Made by a program: the position numbers and the translations under genes
Notes under the pieces: model-generated
Told to the model about the DNA's origin: nothing
The model's input: only the letters and a program-made list of their open reading frames with translations
Databases searched by the model: none
Source: Pelotomaculum sp. PtaB.Bin104
GTDB lineage: Bacteria; Bacillota; Desulfotomaculia; Desulfotomaculales; Pelotomaculaceae
Reading direction: 5' to 3'
Assembly: GCA_002067205.1 (NCBI GenBank)
Contig: MVQL01000244.1
Location: forward strand, 411,370 to 475,369
DNA length: 64,000 nt
Shown here: positions 17,109 through 28,146 of the stretch, piece after piece
How the letters are laid out: every line of letters begins with the position of its first letter
How positions within the stretch are numbered: position 1 is the stretch's first letter

Positions 17109-17235
17109 CTGTCTATAATAAGCAAGCTCAAAATAGTGCTTGCTTATTAATAAAGGATGCGGTATGCAAGCCGCGTCCAAGGAGGTTATTAGTGCCAGCA
17201 AATAAGCTGGACTAAAGTAAGGTCGAATAAGATTA
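17109..17235 (+). ncRNA. Candidate structured RNA of unknown class
   Basis: Three consecutive stems can be drawn on the plus strand: TAATAAGCAAGC / GCTTGCTTATTA (12 bp, perfect, near 17116-17150), GGATGCGG / CCGCGTCC just after it, and CCAGC / GCTGG further on, with conserved-looking purine-rich joints (AAGGAGG, ACTAAAGTAAGG). A TATAAT lies directly before the first stem. I compared it mentally with common riboswitch cores (T-box, SAM, c-di-GMP, FMN, lysine) and found no match. It precedes a broken DUF1540 fragment and then the intact DUF1540 gene. Confidence 0.4.
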
Positions 17236-17325
17236 GATTATTCAATTAATACAATAACCCTTCTCATATGCTATCTATTATTTTACTCGCCTTCAAGCCA
17301 ATACTCCACAAATAACTTTTTCCAT

Positions 17326-17392
17326 AGGAAATAAGTGCGTTGCTAACGAAATACTCGTGGCCACTAATGGCTTTGTAGAAAGCCAACCAGAT
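17326..17392 (+). pseudogene. Partial copy of the DUF1540 gene (67-bp direct repeat)
   Basis: Bases 17326-17392 repeat 17581-17647 exactly over 67 bases (from AGGAAATAAGTGCG to AGCCAACCAGAT). The segment encodes the GNKCVANEILVATNGFVESQ part of the DUF1540 domain but lacks the preceding cysteines and any start signal, and the sequence diverges at once on both sides. It looks like a remnant of a tandem duplication or a recombination scar. Confidence 0.8.
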
Positions 17393-17488
17393 GTGTTAAT
17401 AATACGCTACCCATTCTTCATCTGATTTGTTTAATTTTTTATCTTCTACTTTTACATTACATAAAAAATTTTATACTGGAGAAAAATA

Positions 17489-17779
17489 TTGAATGGTATC
17501 AAAATAACATATGAAAGGATTGAATTAATCGTGCAGCAACACATCCATTGCATCGTTAACGACTGCCACTATTGGACACAAGGAAATAAGTGCGTTGCTA
17601 ACGAAATACTCGTGGCCACTAATGGCTTTGTAGAAAGCCAACCAGATCAAGTAGATGCACCGATGGCTAATCAACTTACCCCTGATTCAGCAGGAAACTG
17701 TGCATACACCGCATGCAAGACCTACGTAAACAAGGGTTCTGATAAAATTAATGCGGATAAGGTGAATAGAATGTCTTAA
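17489..17779 (+). CDS. DUF1540 domain-containing protein
   Basis: Up to 96 residues containing HCIVNDCHYWTQGNKCVANE, the C-x4-C-xYWxxGxxC signature of the DUF1540 family, followed by a second cysteine pair in CAYTACKTY. The four or five cysteines suggest metal binding. The family is common in spore-forming Firmicutes and has no assigned function. The TTG at 17489 has TGGAG seven bases upstream; a GTG at 17531 would give a shorter protein beginning VQQHIHC, closer to typical family starts. A terminator follows directly. Confidence 0.75.
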   Translation: MNGIKITYERIELIVQQHIHCIVNDCHYWTQGNKCVANEILVATNGFVESQPDQVDAPMANQLTPDSAGNCAYTACKTYVNKGSDKINADKVNRMS

Positions 17780-17786
17780 CCTTTCC

Positions 17787-17822
17787 AGAGACTTGGCCTG
17801 AAAAATGGCTGAGTCTCTTTTT
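17787..17822 (+). terminator. Intrinsic terminator after the DUF1540 gene
   Basis: AGAGACTTGGCC / GGCTGAGTCTCT stem (one wobble region) followed by TTTTT. Confidence 0.85.
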
Positions 17823-17932
17823 GCCCCTGCCTAAATTGCTCATTTTGCGTTCTAATTTTGATACCCCCATAAAATACTAACGCCCGGACTGGTATGGCGA
17901 CCAGAGCCGGGCTGACAATTTCAAATTTTGTT

Positions 17933-18100
17933 TTAATCTTTATGTTGCAGTGTATTATTTTCTATTTGAACGATAAGAAACTCCAGCTCTCCATAAATAT
18001 GTCCGAGTATTTCCCTTGGGCTGTTTGTCATGGTCATCCGGTCAGCCTTGGTGATGATCTCCTTTAGCTTATCAATAATACGATTCTCGTTGTCCGTCAA
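17933..18100 (-). CDS. Small hypothetical helical protein, 55 aa
   Basis: A TTG-started frame (MTDNENRIIDKLKEIITKAD...) with an excellent AGGAGGTGGG ribosome binding site. The protein is short, charged and predicted as two amphipathic helices (residues 5-20 and 28-50, the latter PREILGHIYGELEFLIVQIE). Size and helix pairing recall Spo0E-like phosphatases, but the SQELD signature is missing, so I do not assign that function. It lies alone between the DUF1540 gene and the tRNA operon. Confidence 0.65.
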   Translation of the reverse strand: MTDNENRIIDKLKEIITKADRMTMTNSPREILGHIYGELEFLIVQIENNTLQHKD

Positions 18101-18229
18101 TCAGCCCACCTCCTAACAACCCGCGTAAGTCCGGGTGGTATGTTCTTTACTTGTACAGTTTGGTTTTATTTTAGTATTTATTATAATTCAACATGTATCA
18201 CAAAGAAAGGCGGCTTTTAAGGCGCACAT

Positions 18230-18264
18230 AAATAATTTAAGCTTAGGGCAAAATCCCTAAGCTA
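18230..18264 (-). terminator. Terminator of the tRNA Lys-Glu-Gly operon
   Basis: Perfect AGCTTAGGG-ATTTTG-CCCTAAGCT hairpin on the minus strand, followed by a weak AAATTATTT tract, about 60 bases after tRNA-Gly. Confidence 0.65.
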
Positions 18265-18322
18265 CTTTCAACACGTAACCTCTTTTCCCTACTTACGATT
18301 AAATTCCAAATCCTAGTATTAC

Positions 18323-18397
18323 TGGAGCGGGCGAAGGGGCTCGAACCCTCAACCCTCAGCTTGGGAAGCTGATGCTCTACCATTGAGCTACACCCGC
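18323..18397 (-). tRNA. tRNA-Gly (anticodon CCC)
   Basis: Full cloverleaf: acceptor GCGGGTG pairs with CGCCCGC, D arm GCTC/GAGC, anticodon stem TCAGC/GCTGA with loop TTCCCAA, and T loop TTCGAGC. The 3' CCA is encoded. Last gene of a three-tRNA operon. Confidence 0.95.
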
Positions 18398-18450
18398 TTG
18401 CACTAATAATTATATCGCTTTTATTATTGAATATCAAGGTTCATATGAAG

Positions 18451-18474
18451 CGGGCAGCTTGTCCAAGCTGCCCG
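18451..18474. repeat. Perfect hairpin between tRNA-Gly and tRNA-Glu
   Basis: CGGGCAGCTTG and CAAGCTGCCCG form a perfect 11-bp inverted repeat with two bases between. No T run follows, so it is more likely a processing or spacer structure than a terminator. Confidence 0.55.
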
Positions 18475-18484
18475 GCGCTGTTAC

Positions 18485-18560
18485 TGGTGACCCCACCGGG
18501 ATTCGAACCCGGGTTACCGCCGTGAAAGGGCGGTGTCTTAGGCCGCTTGACCATGGGGCC
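18485..18560 (-). tRNA. tRNA-Glu (anticodon UUC)
   Basis: Acceptor GGCCCCA pairs with TGGGGTC, anticodon stem CCGCC/GGCGG with loop CTTTCAC, T loop TTCGAAT, discriminator A and encoded CCA. Confidence 0.95.
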
Positions 18561-18567
18561 TGATAAA

Positions 18568-18643
18568 TGGTGAGCCATGGTGGACTCGAACCACCGACAC
18601 CCTGATTAAAAGTCAGGTGCTCTACCGACTGAGCTAATGGCCC
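18568..18643 (-). tRNA. tRNA-Lys (anticodon UUU)
   Basis: Acceptor GGGCCAT pairs with ATGGCTC (one G-U), anticodon stem CCTGA/TCAGG with loop CTTTTAA, T loop TTCGAGT, discriminator A and encoded CCA. First gene of the operon. Confidence 0.95.
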
Positions 18644-18663
18644 AACAAGCCTTACATTTAGAT

Positions 18664-18692
18664 ATATTACTATAATGTTTGCGCAGTGTCAA
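18664..18692 (-). promoter_or_regulatory. Promoter of the tRNA operon
   Basis: TTGACA, 17-base spacer, TAATAT on the minus strand, about 15 bases before tRNA-Lys. Confidence 0.8.
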
Positions 18693-18730
18693 CAGACAAA
18701 ATATATTATATGCACAATAGAATTTTTGTA

Positions 18731-21411
<2,681 letters not shown>

Positions 21412-21600
21412 ATAACTTCCCCCAAGTATTTCTTAAAGAATTTTAAGTAAATTTTACGCCGGCATAAAAATAACCCAAACAACAAACAATTCCAGTTGCC
21501 ATTTGAGTATACTGCTCTTACACCTAAGAATTAAATTGACAAAAATTAAGGCCGTGCAACATAAATATCTTAATGAACTGTATCCATATTGTCAATACAA

Positions 21601-22947
21601 CTACGGCTGGTATTCAGCGGCGTTTTTCATCAAAGGCACAAATTTAGTCAGTTCCTTTAAGAAGCCCAGCTCAACTGTCCCTACCGGCCCATTCCGATGT
21701 TTAGAGATTATAATCTCCGCTATGCCTTTTTTATCGGACTCCGGGTTGTAATATTCATCACGGTAAATGAACATGACCAAATCGGCGTCTTGTTCAAGCG
21801 CTCCCGATTCTCTCAGGTCAGACATGATCGGACGTTTGTCCTGTCTTTGTTCTACAGCACGGCTGAGCTGGGCCAGTGCCATCACCGGTACATTCAACTC
21901 TTTGGCCAGGCCTTTTAGGGAACGAGATATTTCTGAAATTTCTTGCTGCCGGTTTTCTGACCGGCGGGAACCCTGCATTAACTGCAGGTAATCGATTATG
22001 ATTAAACCCAGTCCTTTTTCCACCTGGAGTTGACGGGCCTTGGCACGCAGTTGACGGACAGTAATTGCAGGAGTATCGTCAATAAATATAGGTGCTTTTG
22101 CTAGCTTGCCGGCAATATTATGAAGTTCCTGCCAGTCAGCTTCGCCCAGTGAGCCATTGCGCAGCCGCTGCTGGTCAATTTTTGCCTCAGCACAAAGGAT
22201 GCGCTGAACTAATTGCTCTTTGGACATTTCCAGGCTGAAAATAGCCACCGGTACATTATGTTTCAACGCTGCACTGTAACCAATGCACATACCCAGGCTT
22301 GTTTTGCCCATACTGGGCCTGCCGGCCAAAATGATTAAATCACTTGGCTGTAAGCCGTGACAGAGCTGATCAAGATCCCCATAAGAAGTAGGCACTCCAG
22401 TAACACTGTCGCGATTGTTATAAAGAAACTCCATATGGGTTAAAGCATCCAAAAGAATGTCCTTGATCGCAAAGAAGGCTCCGTTCACCCGCCGGCTACC
22501 CAACTCCATAATCATCCGCTCAGCCTCGGCAATGAGCTTTTCCGGTTCATCGCTCTCCTCGTATCCCATACCGGCAATCCGGGTAGAGAGTTGAATGAGA
22601 TTACGCAACAGCGACTTTTCTTCAACAATACGCGCGTAATGTTCGACATTAGCAGCTATTGGAGCCATCTCCGCCAGCGAGGCGATATAAGCCACACCAC
22701 CTGCTTTTGCCAGATTCCCCTGCTGCCGTAATAATTCTGACACGGTGATCAAATCGACCGGTCTGCCACTCTCGCTCAAAACGATGATTGACTCATAAAT
22801 AATTCGATGGTCTTCCCGGTAAAAATCTTCCGCGCGGATTATTTTCATGGCCTTAAAAACCGCGTCATGGTCAAGAAGAATAGCGCCAAGCACGGATTGC
22901 TCGGCGTCGATATTCTGTGGAGGTATTTTTTCTAACAACAGTTCCAC
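21601..22947 (-). CDS. dnaB: Replicative DNA helicase
   Basis: A 448-residue hexameric 5'-3' helicase of the replisome (called DnaC in B. subtilis). An N-terminal helical domain (PPQNIDAEQSVLGAILLD) is followed by the RecA-like core with Walker A AGRPSMGKTS near residue 205, Walker B LIIIDYLQLM and the arginine-finger region RDEYYNPES. No intein is present. The GTG start at 22947 has only a weak ribosome binding site. It lies 54 bases after lonC in the same direction. Confidence 0.96.
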   Translation of the reverse strand: MELLLEKIPPQNIDAEQSVLGAILLDHDAVFKAMKIIRAEDFYREDHRIIYESIIVLSESGRPVDLITVSELLRQQGNLAKAGGVAYIASLAEMAPIAANVEHYARIVEEKSLLRNLIQLSTRIAGMGYEESDEPEKLIAEAERMIMELGSRRVNGAFFAIKDILLDALTHMEFLYNNRDSVTGVPTSYGDLDQLCHGLQPSDLIILAGRPSMGKTSLGMCIGYSAALKHNVPVAIFSLEMSKEQLVQRILCAEAKIDQQRLRNGSLGEADWQELHNIAGKLAKAPIFIDDTPAITVRQLRAKARQLQVEKGLGLIIIDYLQLMQGSRRSENRQQEISEISRSLKGLAKELNVPVMALAQLSRAVEQRQDKRPIMSDLRESGALEQDADLVMFIYRDEYYNPESDKKGIAEIIISKHRNGPVGTVELGFLKELTKFVPLMKNAAEYQP

Positions 22948-23001
22948 CTACTCAAAAATAGAAGTTGGAAGTCAGATGTTGGATGTCGATAAAAGATTAT
23001 T

Positions 23002-24954
23002 TCAACTAACCAGTTCTTCAATTCCGGGCGGTAGAAAAACGTGACTCATAATCTCTTCCACCGATCCCACCGGGATTACCTGGATACCTCTTATATCTGC
23101 AGGAATATCTTTTTCATTTTCAGACGGAATTAATACAGTCTTTATACCCGCCTGCCGGGCACCATATATCTTCTCAAAAACACCGCCAACTGCCCGAATC
23201 CTACCCTGAATAGATACTTCACCGGTTACAGCCACATTCTGAGGAATAGAACGGCCCTGAATCGCGCTTAATATGGCCAAAAAGATAGCTACTCCCGCCG
23301 AGGGCCCGTCAATCCGGCCTCCCCCCACCACATTTACGTGAACATCGTAATTAGTTATATCCTCGCCAGTTAGTTTGCGAATTACAGAGGTAGCATTAAA
23401 AACCGAATCCTTGGTCATGCTACCGGCTGTATCGTTAAAACGAGTAGCCCCCTGGCCTTGATTACGGGTAGGAAAAGCTACCGCTTCGATTTCCAGTACC
23501 GAGCCCAGAAACCCGAGAACACCCAGGCCGAAAATCTTTCCCACCTCCCGTTGCGGTGATGCCTTGCGTGTAACATGCGGACTCATCCGGCTTACTTGCA
23601 CTACCTCCAGTACATCATCCCTGGTAATTACTGGTTGATCGCCTCCCAGTTCACTTCGAAAACAAGCCAGGGCGTAGGCGTCAGCCAGTATATTAATCGC
23701 CTTTCGCCCCTCAATAGTATATTCACTGATAATTTCCGGCACCTGACGCTCCATATTTACATCCAGCTTAACCGCTGACTGCTTCAAAATCTCTTGAATG
23801 TCTTTGGGGGTCAGTGGTTCAAAAAAAATCTCCGCACAGCGGGACCGGATGGCTGGATTAATATCCATAGAATCCCGTGTAGTTGCACCGATCAAAATAA
23901 AATCAGCCGGGGCGCCTTCTTCAAAGATCTTTTTAATGTATTGGGGTATGTTGGCTTCATGTTCATCGTAATAAGAGGACTCGTAGTAAACCCGCTTATC
24001 TTCAAGTACTTTCAACAATTTATTCTGCAGGATCGGGTCCATCTCACCAATCTCATCAATAAAGAGCACTCCACCATGGGCATCGGTAACCAGTCCCAAT
24101 TTAGGTTCGGGTACGCCAGTCTCAGCCAGGTCACGCCTTGCCCCTTGGTAAATGGGATCATGAACTGAGCCCAACAGGGGATTAGTTACCTCACGCGGAT
24201 CCCAGCGCAGAGTTGTTCCATTTACTTCAACAAAGGCCGCATCCTCTGCAAAAGGAGTCCTTTTCGCGCGTTTAGCCGCTTCCAGAGCCAGGCGGGCCGC
24301 GGTTGTCTTGCCGACACCTGGTGGTCCATACAGAATAATATGCTGTGGATAAGGGGATGACAATTTAGCTATAAGCGCCTTTACCGCCCGGTCCTGGCCG
24401 ATAACCTCCTCAAATGAAGCTGGGCGCAGAATATCTTTGGCCGATCCGGATAGTTTTTTCTGCTCTAGTTTTTCCAGCACAGCCAACTTCTTTAAGGTTT
24501 GGGCGTTTTCCGGTCCGGCATTTTCCTTGATTACCTGCATTTTAATGTCTTTGATATAATCTTCATGACGCTGTTGGAGTTTTTCACTGATTTTCCTCTC
24601 CAACTGGTCTTCTACCGTACGGCGGGCAATATTGTCGGCAATCTCTTCTTCAATTCCTTCCAGGATGCCAGGAATATCTGCCAGAGCAGGCAGACGATCA
24701 TAAGTCGGATCCTCGAAAACCAACTTTTGCAGAGCCAGTACTCTCTCTTCCAAATGATTAGAGCGCATTAGTTGCAATACTTCCAGTTTGCCTGCACGCA
24801 GTACCAGTTTATCGGACCCATACAGGTTGGCCAATAGTTCATACAGTACAGCTACTTGACGCTTTAATTGAGCCTGGCCTTTCATTTTACTTTTCAGTTT
24901 AGTCGAAGCTTCATTTTTTGAACTGCCAATACATTTCTCGAGGAATGCTTTCAT
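23002..24954 (-). CDS. lonC: Lon family ATP-dependent protease, LonC (spore) type
   Basis: A 650-residue protein: about 190 residues of N-terminal helical/coiled-coil region in place of the LAN domain of classical Lon, an AAA+ module with Walker A YGPPGVGKTT near 220 and Walker B GGVLFIDEIGEMDP, and a C-terminal Lon protease domain with the catalytic serine in RIDGPSAGVAIF and lysine in GGVFEKIYGA. This architecture matches the sporulation-associated Lon family members; length and the long N-terminal extension favour LonC over LonB. Its place between rplI and dnaB is known from other clostridia. The start has AAGGAG upstream. Confidence 0.88.
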   Translation of the reverse strand: MKAFLEKCIGSSKNEASTKLKSKMKGQAQLKRQVAVLYELLANLYGSDKLVLRAGKLEVLQLMRSNHLEERVLALQKLVFEDPTYDRLPALADIPGILEGIEEEIADNIARRTVEDQLERKISEKLQQRHEDYIKDIKMQVIKENAGPENAQTLKKLAVLEKLEQKKLSGSAKDILRPASFEEVIGQDRAVKALIAKLSSPYPQHIILYGPPGVGKTTAARLALEAAKRAKRTPFAEDAAFVEVNGTTLRWDPREVTNPLLGSVHDPIYQGARRDLAETGVPEPKLGLVTDAHGGVLFIDEIGEMDPILQNKLLKVLEDKRVYYESSYYDEHEANIPQYIKKIFEEGAPADFILIGATTRDSMDINPAIRSRCAEIFFEPLTPKDIQEILKQSAVKLDVNMERQVPEIISEYTIEGRKAINILADAYALACFRSELGGDQPVITRDDVLEVVQVSRMSPHVTRKASPQREVGKIFGLGVLGFLGSVLEIEAVAFPTRNQGQGATRFNDTAGSMTKDSVFNATSVIRKLTGEDITNYDVHVNVVGGGRIDGPSAGVAIFLAILSAIQGRSIPQNVAVTGEVSIQGRIRAVGGVFEKIYGARQAGIKTVLIPSENEKDIPADIRGIQVIPVGSVEEIMSHVFLPPGIEELVS

Positions 24955-24990
24955 TTTCTGCTCCTTCCTGATGTCAGCCTGGATATTCTT

Positions 24991-25437
24991 TTACAACTCA
25001 ACCACTTCTACAATTATTTCAGCCTGGACAGCAGGGTGCAGCTTTGCCGTTACCGGATAAGTCCCTAACTGCTTGATCGGTTCTCTGACCATCAGCTTTT
25101 TTTTATCCAGAGTGATCTTGTGCTGCTCCGCCAGTGCGTCGGCAACATCCTTATTATTTACTGATCCAAACAGCCTGCCGGCCTCACCAGTTTTAGTCCT
25201 TACGGTGACAGTAAGGCCATTTAAACGGCCCGCCAGTTCCCTGGCAGATTGCTCGATCTTCTCCTCTTTAAGCAACTCAGCCTGCCGGCGCCCGGCCAGT
25301 TCCTTCAATTTCCCCTGAGAAGCTTCACCCGCTAGTCCGCGGGGCAACAAGTAGTTTCTCGCATAACCTTCAGCTACATTAATTACGTCGCCTTTCCTGC
25401 CCTGACCGGGTATATCTTTTAGCAAAATAACTTTCAT
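24991..25437 (-). CDS. rplI: 50S ribosomal protein L9
   Basis: A 148-residue ribosomal protein with the N-terminal globular domain MKVILLKDIPGQGRKGDVIN, the family signature around GYARNYLLPRGLA, the long connecting helix and the C-terminal domain ending HPAVQAEIIVEVVEL. It lies 36 bases before lonC and 51 bases after yybS. Confidence 0.97.
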   Translation of the reverse strand: MKVILLKDIPGQGRKGDVINVAEGYARNYLLPRGLAGEASQGKLKELAGRRQAELLKEEKIEQSARELAGRLNGLTVTVRTKTGEAGRLFGSVNNKDVADALAEQHKITLDKKKLMVREPIKQLGTYPVTAKLHPAVQAEIIVEVVEL

Positions 25438-25488
25438 TTCACATCTCCTCGGTTAAATAATCTTTGCACTAGATCTTGGTGTTACAAA

Positions 25489-26448
25489 TTACTCTTTTAA
25501 CGCCGGTAAACGCCGGAAGTTGATCAGAGGATCGGTTGCCCCCAGCAATAAAAGAACAGTAATGCTAAAGGGAAGGTAAGCAAACATGAGGAATAAAAAT
25601 ATTAACTTTAAGAGCAAGCCGAGTTTAACTCTCCGGAAATAATACATGACCACAGCAAAACCAAAGGGCAGGTATATATTCAAAAGCACAAATAGAATAT
25701 TTCTACCAGCCCTGGCTGCCAACGGTAAGTTTGCCTGGTCACCCAACAGAGTCAGGCCCAAACCGGCGATCAGTCCCCAGATACTATACCATGGTAAATA
25801 AATTTCGGAAAATGCCGGCATTTGGGGCAGTTTGTATTTCATTAGGCGTTCTATTAAAGACCTCGCCAGGAAATAAGTAATCATGGCCGAAATTGCTGCT
25901 GATACAATTAGCTGGCCCGGTAATAACATTTCTAAGATGACAACAAGCTCTTTTACAAAACCAGCCTGTTGTTCAGACATTAAGCCATTTAAATTTTGCT
26001 GGTTTATTGCCGTCATCTGCTCTAGGAATTGACGCGTTTCAAGACTCAGAACGAAAGGATTTTCTTTGGTCAGGGCATATAAGAACAACACCGAAATCAA
26101 AGCCAACACCGCTGAAAGCGACATTACAGCAAACAAGCTCCTACCGGAAGAGACCCGGTTTTTAACGAGCAGGCCCAATACCATTCCGAGTAAACCATAG
26201 TGCAGGACCATTACAATTGATATTAGCTCCTGGCCGGAGAACAACATAATTAGCCAGCCTGCGACCATTCCCGGGAGACTATACCTGGCATCAAGATGCA
26301 GTACCAGTAGGCACACTGGGATCGGCATTAAGACAGTAGACAGGAAGTAAAGGTTTGGAACCCAAAAACCAACCAGGCCGGTAAATGCAATAAGGACAAC
26401 GAAAATAGCCCACTCTAAAAGACCTCCGGTTTTTCCGCCGGATATCAA
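25489..26448 (-). CDS. yybS: YybS family DUF2232 membrane protein
   Basis: A 319-residue polytopic membrane protein with about eight hydrophobic segments (for example EWAIFVVLIAFTGLVGFWV and GLLLKLIFLFLMFAYLPFSI), the hallmark of the DUF2232/YybS family whose function is unknown. In many Firmicutes yybS stands before gdpP (a cyclic-di-AMP phosphodiesterase gene) and rplI; here gdpP is missing and rplI follows directly. The TTG start at 26448 has AGAGGTG upstream. Confidence 0.83.
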   Translation of the reverse strand: MISGGKTGGLLEWAIFVVLIAFTGLVGFWVPNLYFLSTVLMPIPVCLLVLHLDARYSLPGMVAGWLIMLFSGQELISIVMVLHYGLLGMVLGLLVKNRVSSGRSLFAVMSLSAVLALISVLFLYALTKENPFVLSLETRQFLEQMTAINQQNLNGLMSEQQAGFVKELVVILEMLLPGQLIVSAAISAMITYFLARSLIERLMKYKLPQMPAFSEIYLPWYSIWGLIAGLGLTLLGDQANLPLAARAGRNILFVLLNIYLPFGFAVVMYYFRRVKLGLLLKLIFLFLMFAYLPFSITVLLLLGATDPLINFRRLPALKE

Positions 26449-26452
26449 GAAA

Positions 26453-26770
26453 TCACCTCTTTTTTTCAGAAAGGTAATTTAATAGATTAGATATATCACC
26501 GTACCACTTCTCCATTTCGTGGTCCTCAGCAATGCTCTGACGCAGTTTTTCTTCGATTTTCAAATCCAGCCGGGGGAAATTTATGCCCAGCCTTCTTCCT
26601 AAAATATAACAAGTAATCATCAGGCTCGCCAGCGCATCAAGAATCAGGTCCTCACTACCCCTGAGCATCGACTTAAAAAGTGCCGCCAGGGAAGTAACCA
26701 GATCGGCTTTCAGCCACTCAACAACCTTAATATTCTTCACAATGCCGCTTTCCAGCCTGTCGGTAAACAT
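26453..26770 (-). CDS. MazG-like family protein
   Basis: About 105 residues from an ATG at 26770 with a strong AAGGAGG site (an in-frame start at 26818 lacks one). The segment NIKVVEWLKADLVTSLAALFKSM and the following SEDLILDALASLMITCYILGRRL resemble the helical MazG-like nucleotide pyrophosphohydrolase fold used in several clostridial families, but the EExxE metal motif of true MazG is not complete. It lies 4 bases before the yybS start and is probably co-transcribed. Enzymatic activity is uncertain. Confidence 0.65.
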   Translation of the reverse strand: MFTDRLESGIVKNIKVVEWLKADLVTSLAALFKSMLRGSEDLILDALASLMITCYILGRRLGINFPRLDLKIEEKLRQSIAEDHEMEKWYGDISNLLNYLSEKKR

Positions 26771-26925
26771 AATTATATCCTCCTTAGTAACAAAAAAGCT
26801 CCTTTCAAATACAACCATTAGTTATTCTATTTGACCCGTTGCTTTTCCTGCACCGGAACTTGGTGAAATAACCTGTTATTTATTCCCCAAACTGCGTTTG
26901 GTTAGAAATCATACTGCTTGAATTG

Positions 26926-26958
26926 GAAAAATAAGGGGAGCTTAAGCTCCCCTTATTT
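26926..26958 (-). terminator. Terminator of the rpsF-ssb-rpsR operon
   Basis: ATAAGGGGAG / CTCCCCTTAT nearly perfect inverted repeat with a short loop, with a T run on the minus strand; it abuts the rpsR stop codon. Confidence 0.9.
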
Positions 26959-27187
26959 ATTCCGCAGTATAAGGCAAAAGTGCAATATAACGCGCTCTTT
27001 TTATTGCTGTTGTCATCATCCGTTGGTGTCTGGCACAATTGCCTGAAATCCGGCGCGGAAGAATTTTCCCCCGCTCCGTAATGTATTTTTTGAGCCTTGG
27101 CACATCCTTATAGTCAATGGCCGCCATCTTATCCACACAAAAGCTGCAAATCCGCTTTTTGCCCCTGCGGCCCCTTTCTCGTTTCAA
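26957..27187 (-). CDS. rpsR: 30S ribosomal protein S18
   Basis: A 76-residue ribosomal protein with the S18 core [22 protein letters not shown] and [25 protein letters not shown]. It is a zinc-binding (C+) form with CSFC near residue 15 and a further cysteine. It starts at TTG 27187 with AAGGAGG upstream and is the last gene of the classic rpsF-ssb-rpsR operon. Confidence 0.96.
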   Translation of the reverse strand: MKRERGRRGKKRICSFCVDKMAAIDYKDVPRLKKYITERGKILPRRISGNCARHQRMMTTAIKRARYIALLPYTAE

Positions 27188-27234
27188 TTAGGACTCCTCC
27201 TTACAAGGCGCCAACGTAAAGGCTGCCTGTTGTT

Positions 27235-27654
27235 TTAAAACGGAATATCATCCTCGTTAAAGCTAATCTCACTGCCGTATCCTGTTCCAGAATTCTCACT
27301 ACCATAAGCAGTATTTCCCGAGGCGGTTCCACCATCTTTGGAACGGGGAAGAAACCGCACATTATCTGCAATCACTTCTGCAGCCTTTCTGCGAATTCCT
27401 TGGCTATCTTCGTACGAGCGAATTTGCAACCGGCCCTCGACCGCAACCATTCTGCCCTTACCAAGATAATTGGCGCAGTTTTCTGCTGCCTTTTGCCAGA
27501 CAACGATGTCAATGAAGTCAGTCTCCTTTTCTCGATCCTTAGACTGACGTCTGTCCACTGCCAGGGTAAACTTAGCTACAGCAACCCCGTTCTGAGTATA
27601 GCGCAATTCAGGTTCCTTGGTCAGCCTGCCAATTAATATTATTCTATTGAGCAT
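27235..27654 (-). CDS. ssb: Single-stranded DNA-binding protein
   Basis: 139 residues: an OB fold (MLNRIILIGRLTKEPELRYTQNGVAVAKFTLAVDR) over the first 105 residues, a Gly/Ser-rich linker, and the C-terminal acidic tip FNEDDIPF that recruits replication and repair partners. An upstream in-frame extension is possible but the ATG at 27654 matches all family starts. It lies between rpsF and rpsR as usual. Confidence 0.97.
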   Translation of the reverse strand: MLNRIILIGRLTKEPELRYTQNGVAVAKFTLAVDRRQSKDREKETDFIDIVVWQKAAENCANYLGKGRMVAVEGRLQIRSYEDSQGIRRKAAEVIADNVRFLPRSKDGGTASGNTAYGSENSGTGYGSEISFNEDDIPF

Positions 27655-27701
27655 CTTCCCACCGTCCCGGAATTTCTCACCCCACCAAAGTGGGGCTTTC
27701 A

Positions 27702-27989
27702 TTATTCTTCTTCACGTACAATGATATGTCGAAGCACTTCGTCCGTAATCTTAAATACACGGTCAAGTTCAGACGACACTTTAGATTCTGCGTTGATATG
27801 GAGTACCACGTAAAAGCCTTCCCTGACGTCTTTCACCTCATAGGCCAGCCTGCGCTTTCCCCATTTATCCAACTTAATAATCTCGCCGCCTTGATTAACA
27901 ATCAGGTCTTTGAATTTTTCAATGACCGCCGTGTTCTTTTCCTCATCCAATTCTGGACGAAGAATAAAGACTACCTCGTACTTGCGCAA
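27702..27989 (-). CDS. rpsF: 30S ribosomal protein S6
   Basis: About 95 residues beginning [18 protein letters not shown], typical of S6, with the central [24 protein letters not shown] choose the TTG at 27989, eight bases after AGGAGG, over a GTG at 27998 that overlaps the ribosome binding site; an ATG between them is out of frame. S6 pairs with S18, encoded two genes later. Confidence 0.95.
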   Translation of the reverse strand: MRKYEVVFILRPELDEEKNTAVIEKFKDLIVNQGGEIIKLDKWGKRRLAYEVKDVREGFYVVLHINAESKVSSELDRVFKITDEVLRHIIVREEE

Positions 27990-27998
27990 AACATTCAC

Positions 27999-28075
27999 CT
28001 CCTCCCTATGGACTGCGGCCCTACCTTTACCGGTAGAGCAGGGTGGATCATCAAATTACAAAATTTGACCAATAA
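27999..28075 (-). promoter_or_regulatory. rpsF leader, probable S6:S18-binding autoregulatory RNA
   Basis: The leader between promoter and rpsF contains a hairpin CTACC-GGTAAA-GGTAG followed by GGGCCGCAG and a closing CCC...GGG, ending at the ribosome binding site. A CCG next to such a stem is the recognition feature of the known S6:S18 leader motif that represses this operon. The fit is by eye and moderate. Confidence 0.5.
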
Positions 28076-28104
28076 ATTATAGCATAATAGATTCTAATTG
28101 ACAA
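28076..28104 (-). promoter_or_regulatory. Promoter of the rpsF-ssb-rpsR operon
   Basis: TTGTCA, 17-base spacer, TATAAT on the minus strand, roughly 70 bases before the rpsF start. Confidence 0.8.
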
Positions 28105-28146
28105 CTTAATTTAATTAAACCTAGTTTTTTACGGACAATGTTAATT

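Noticed and set aside
18243..18437. 64-codon minus-strand frame
   Set aside because: It runs through the tRNA-Gly gene and the operon terminator, so it is spurious.
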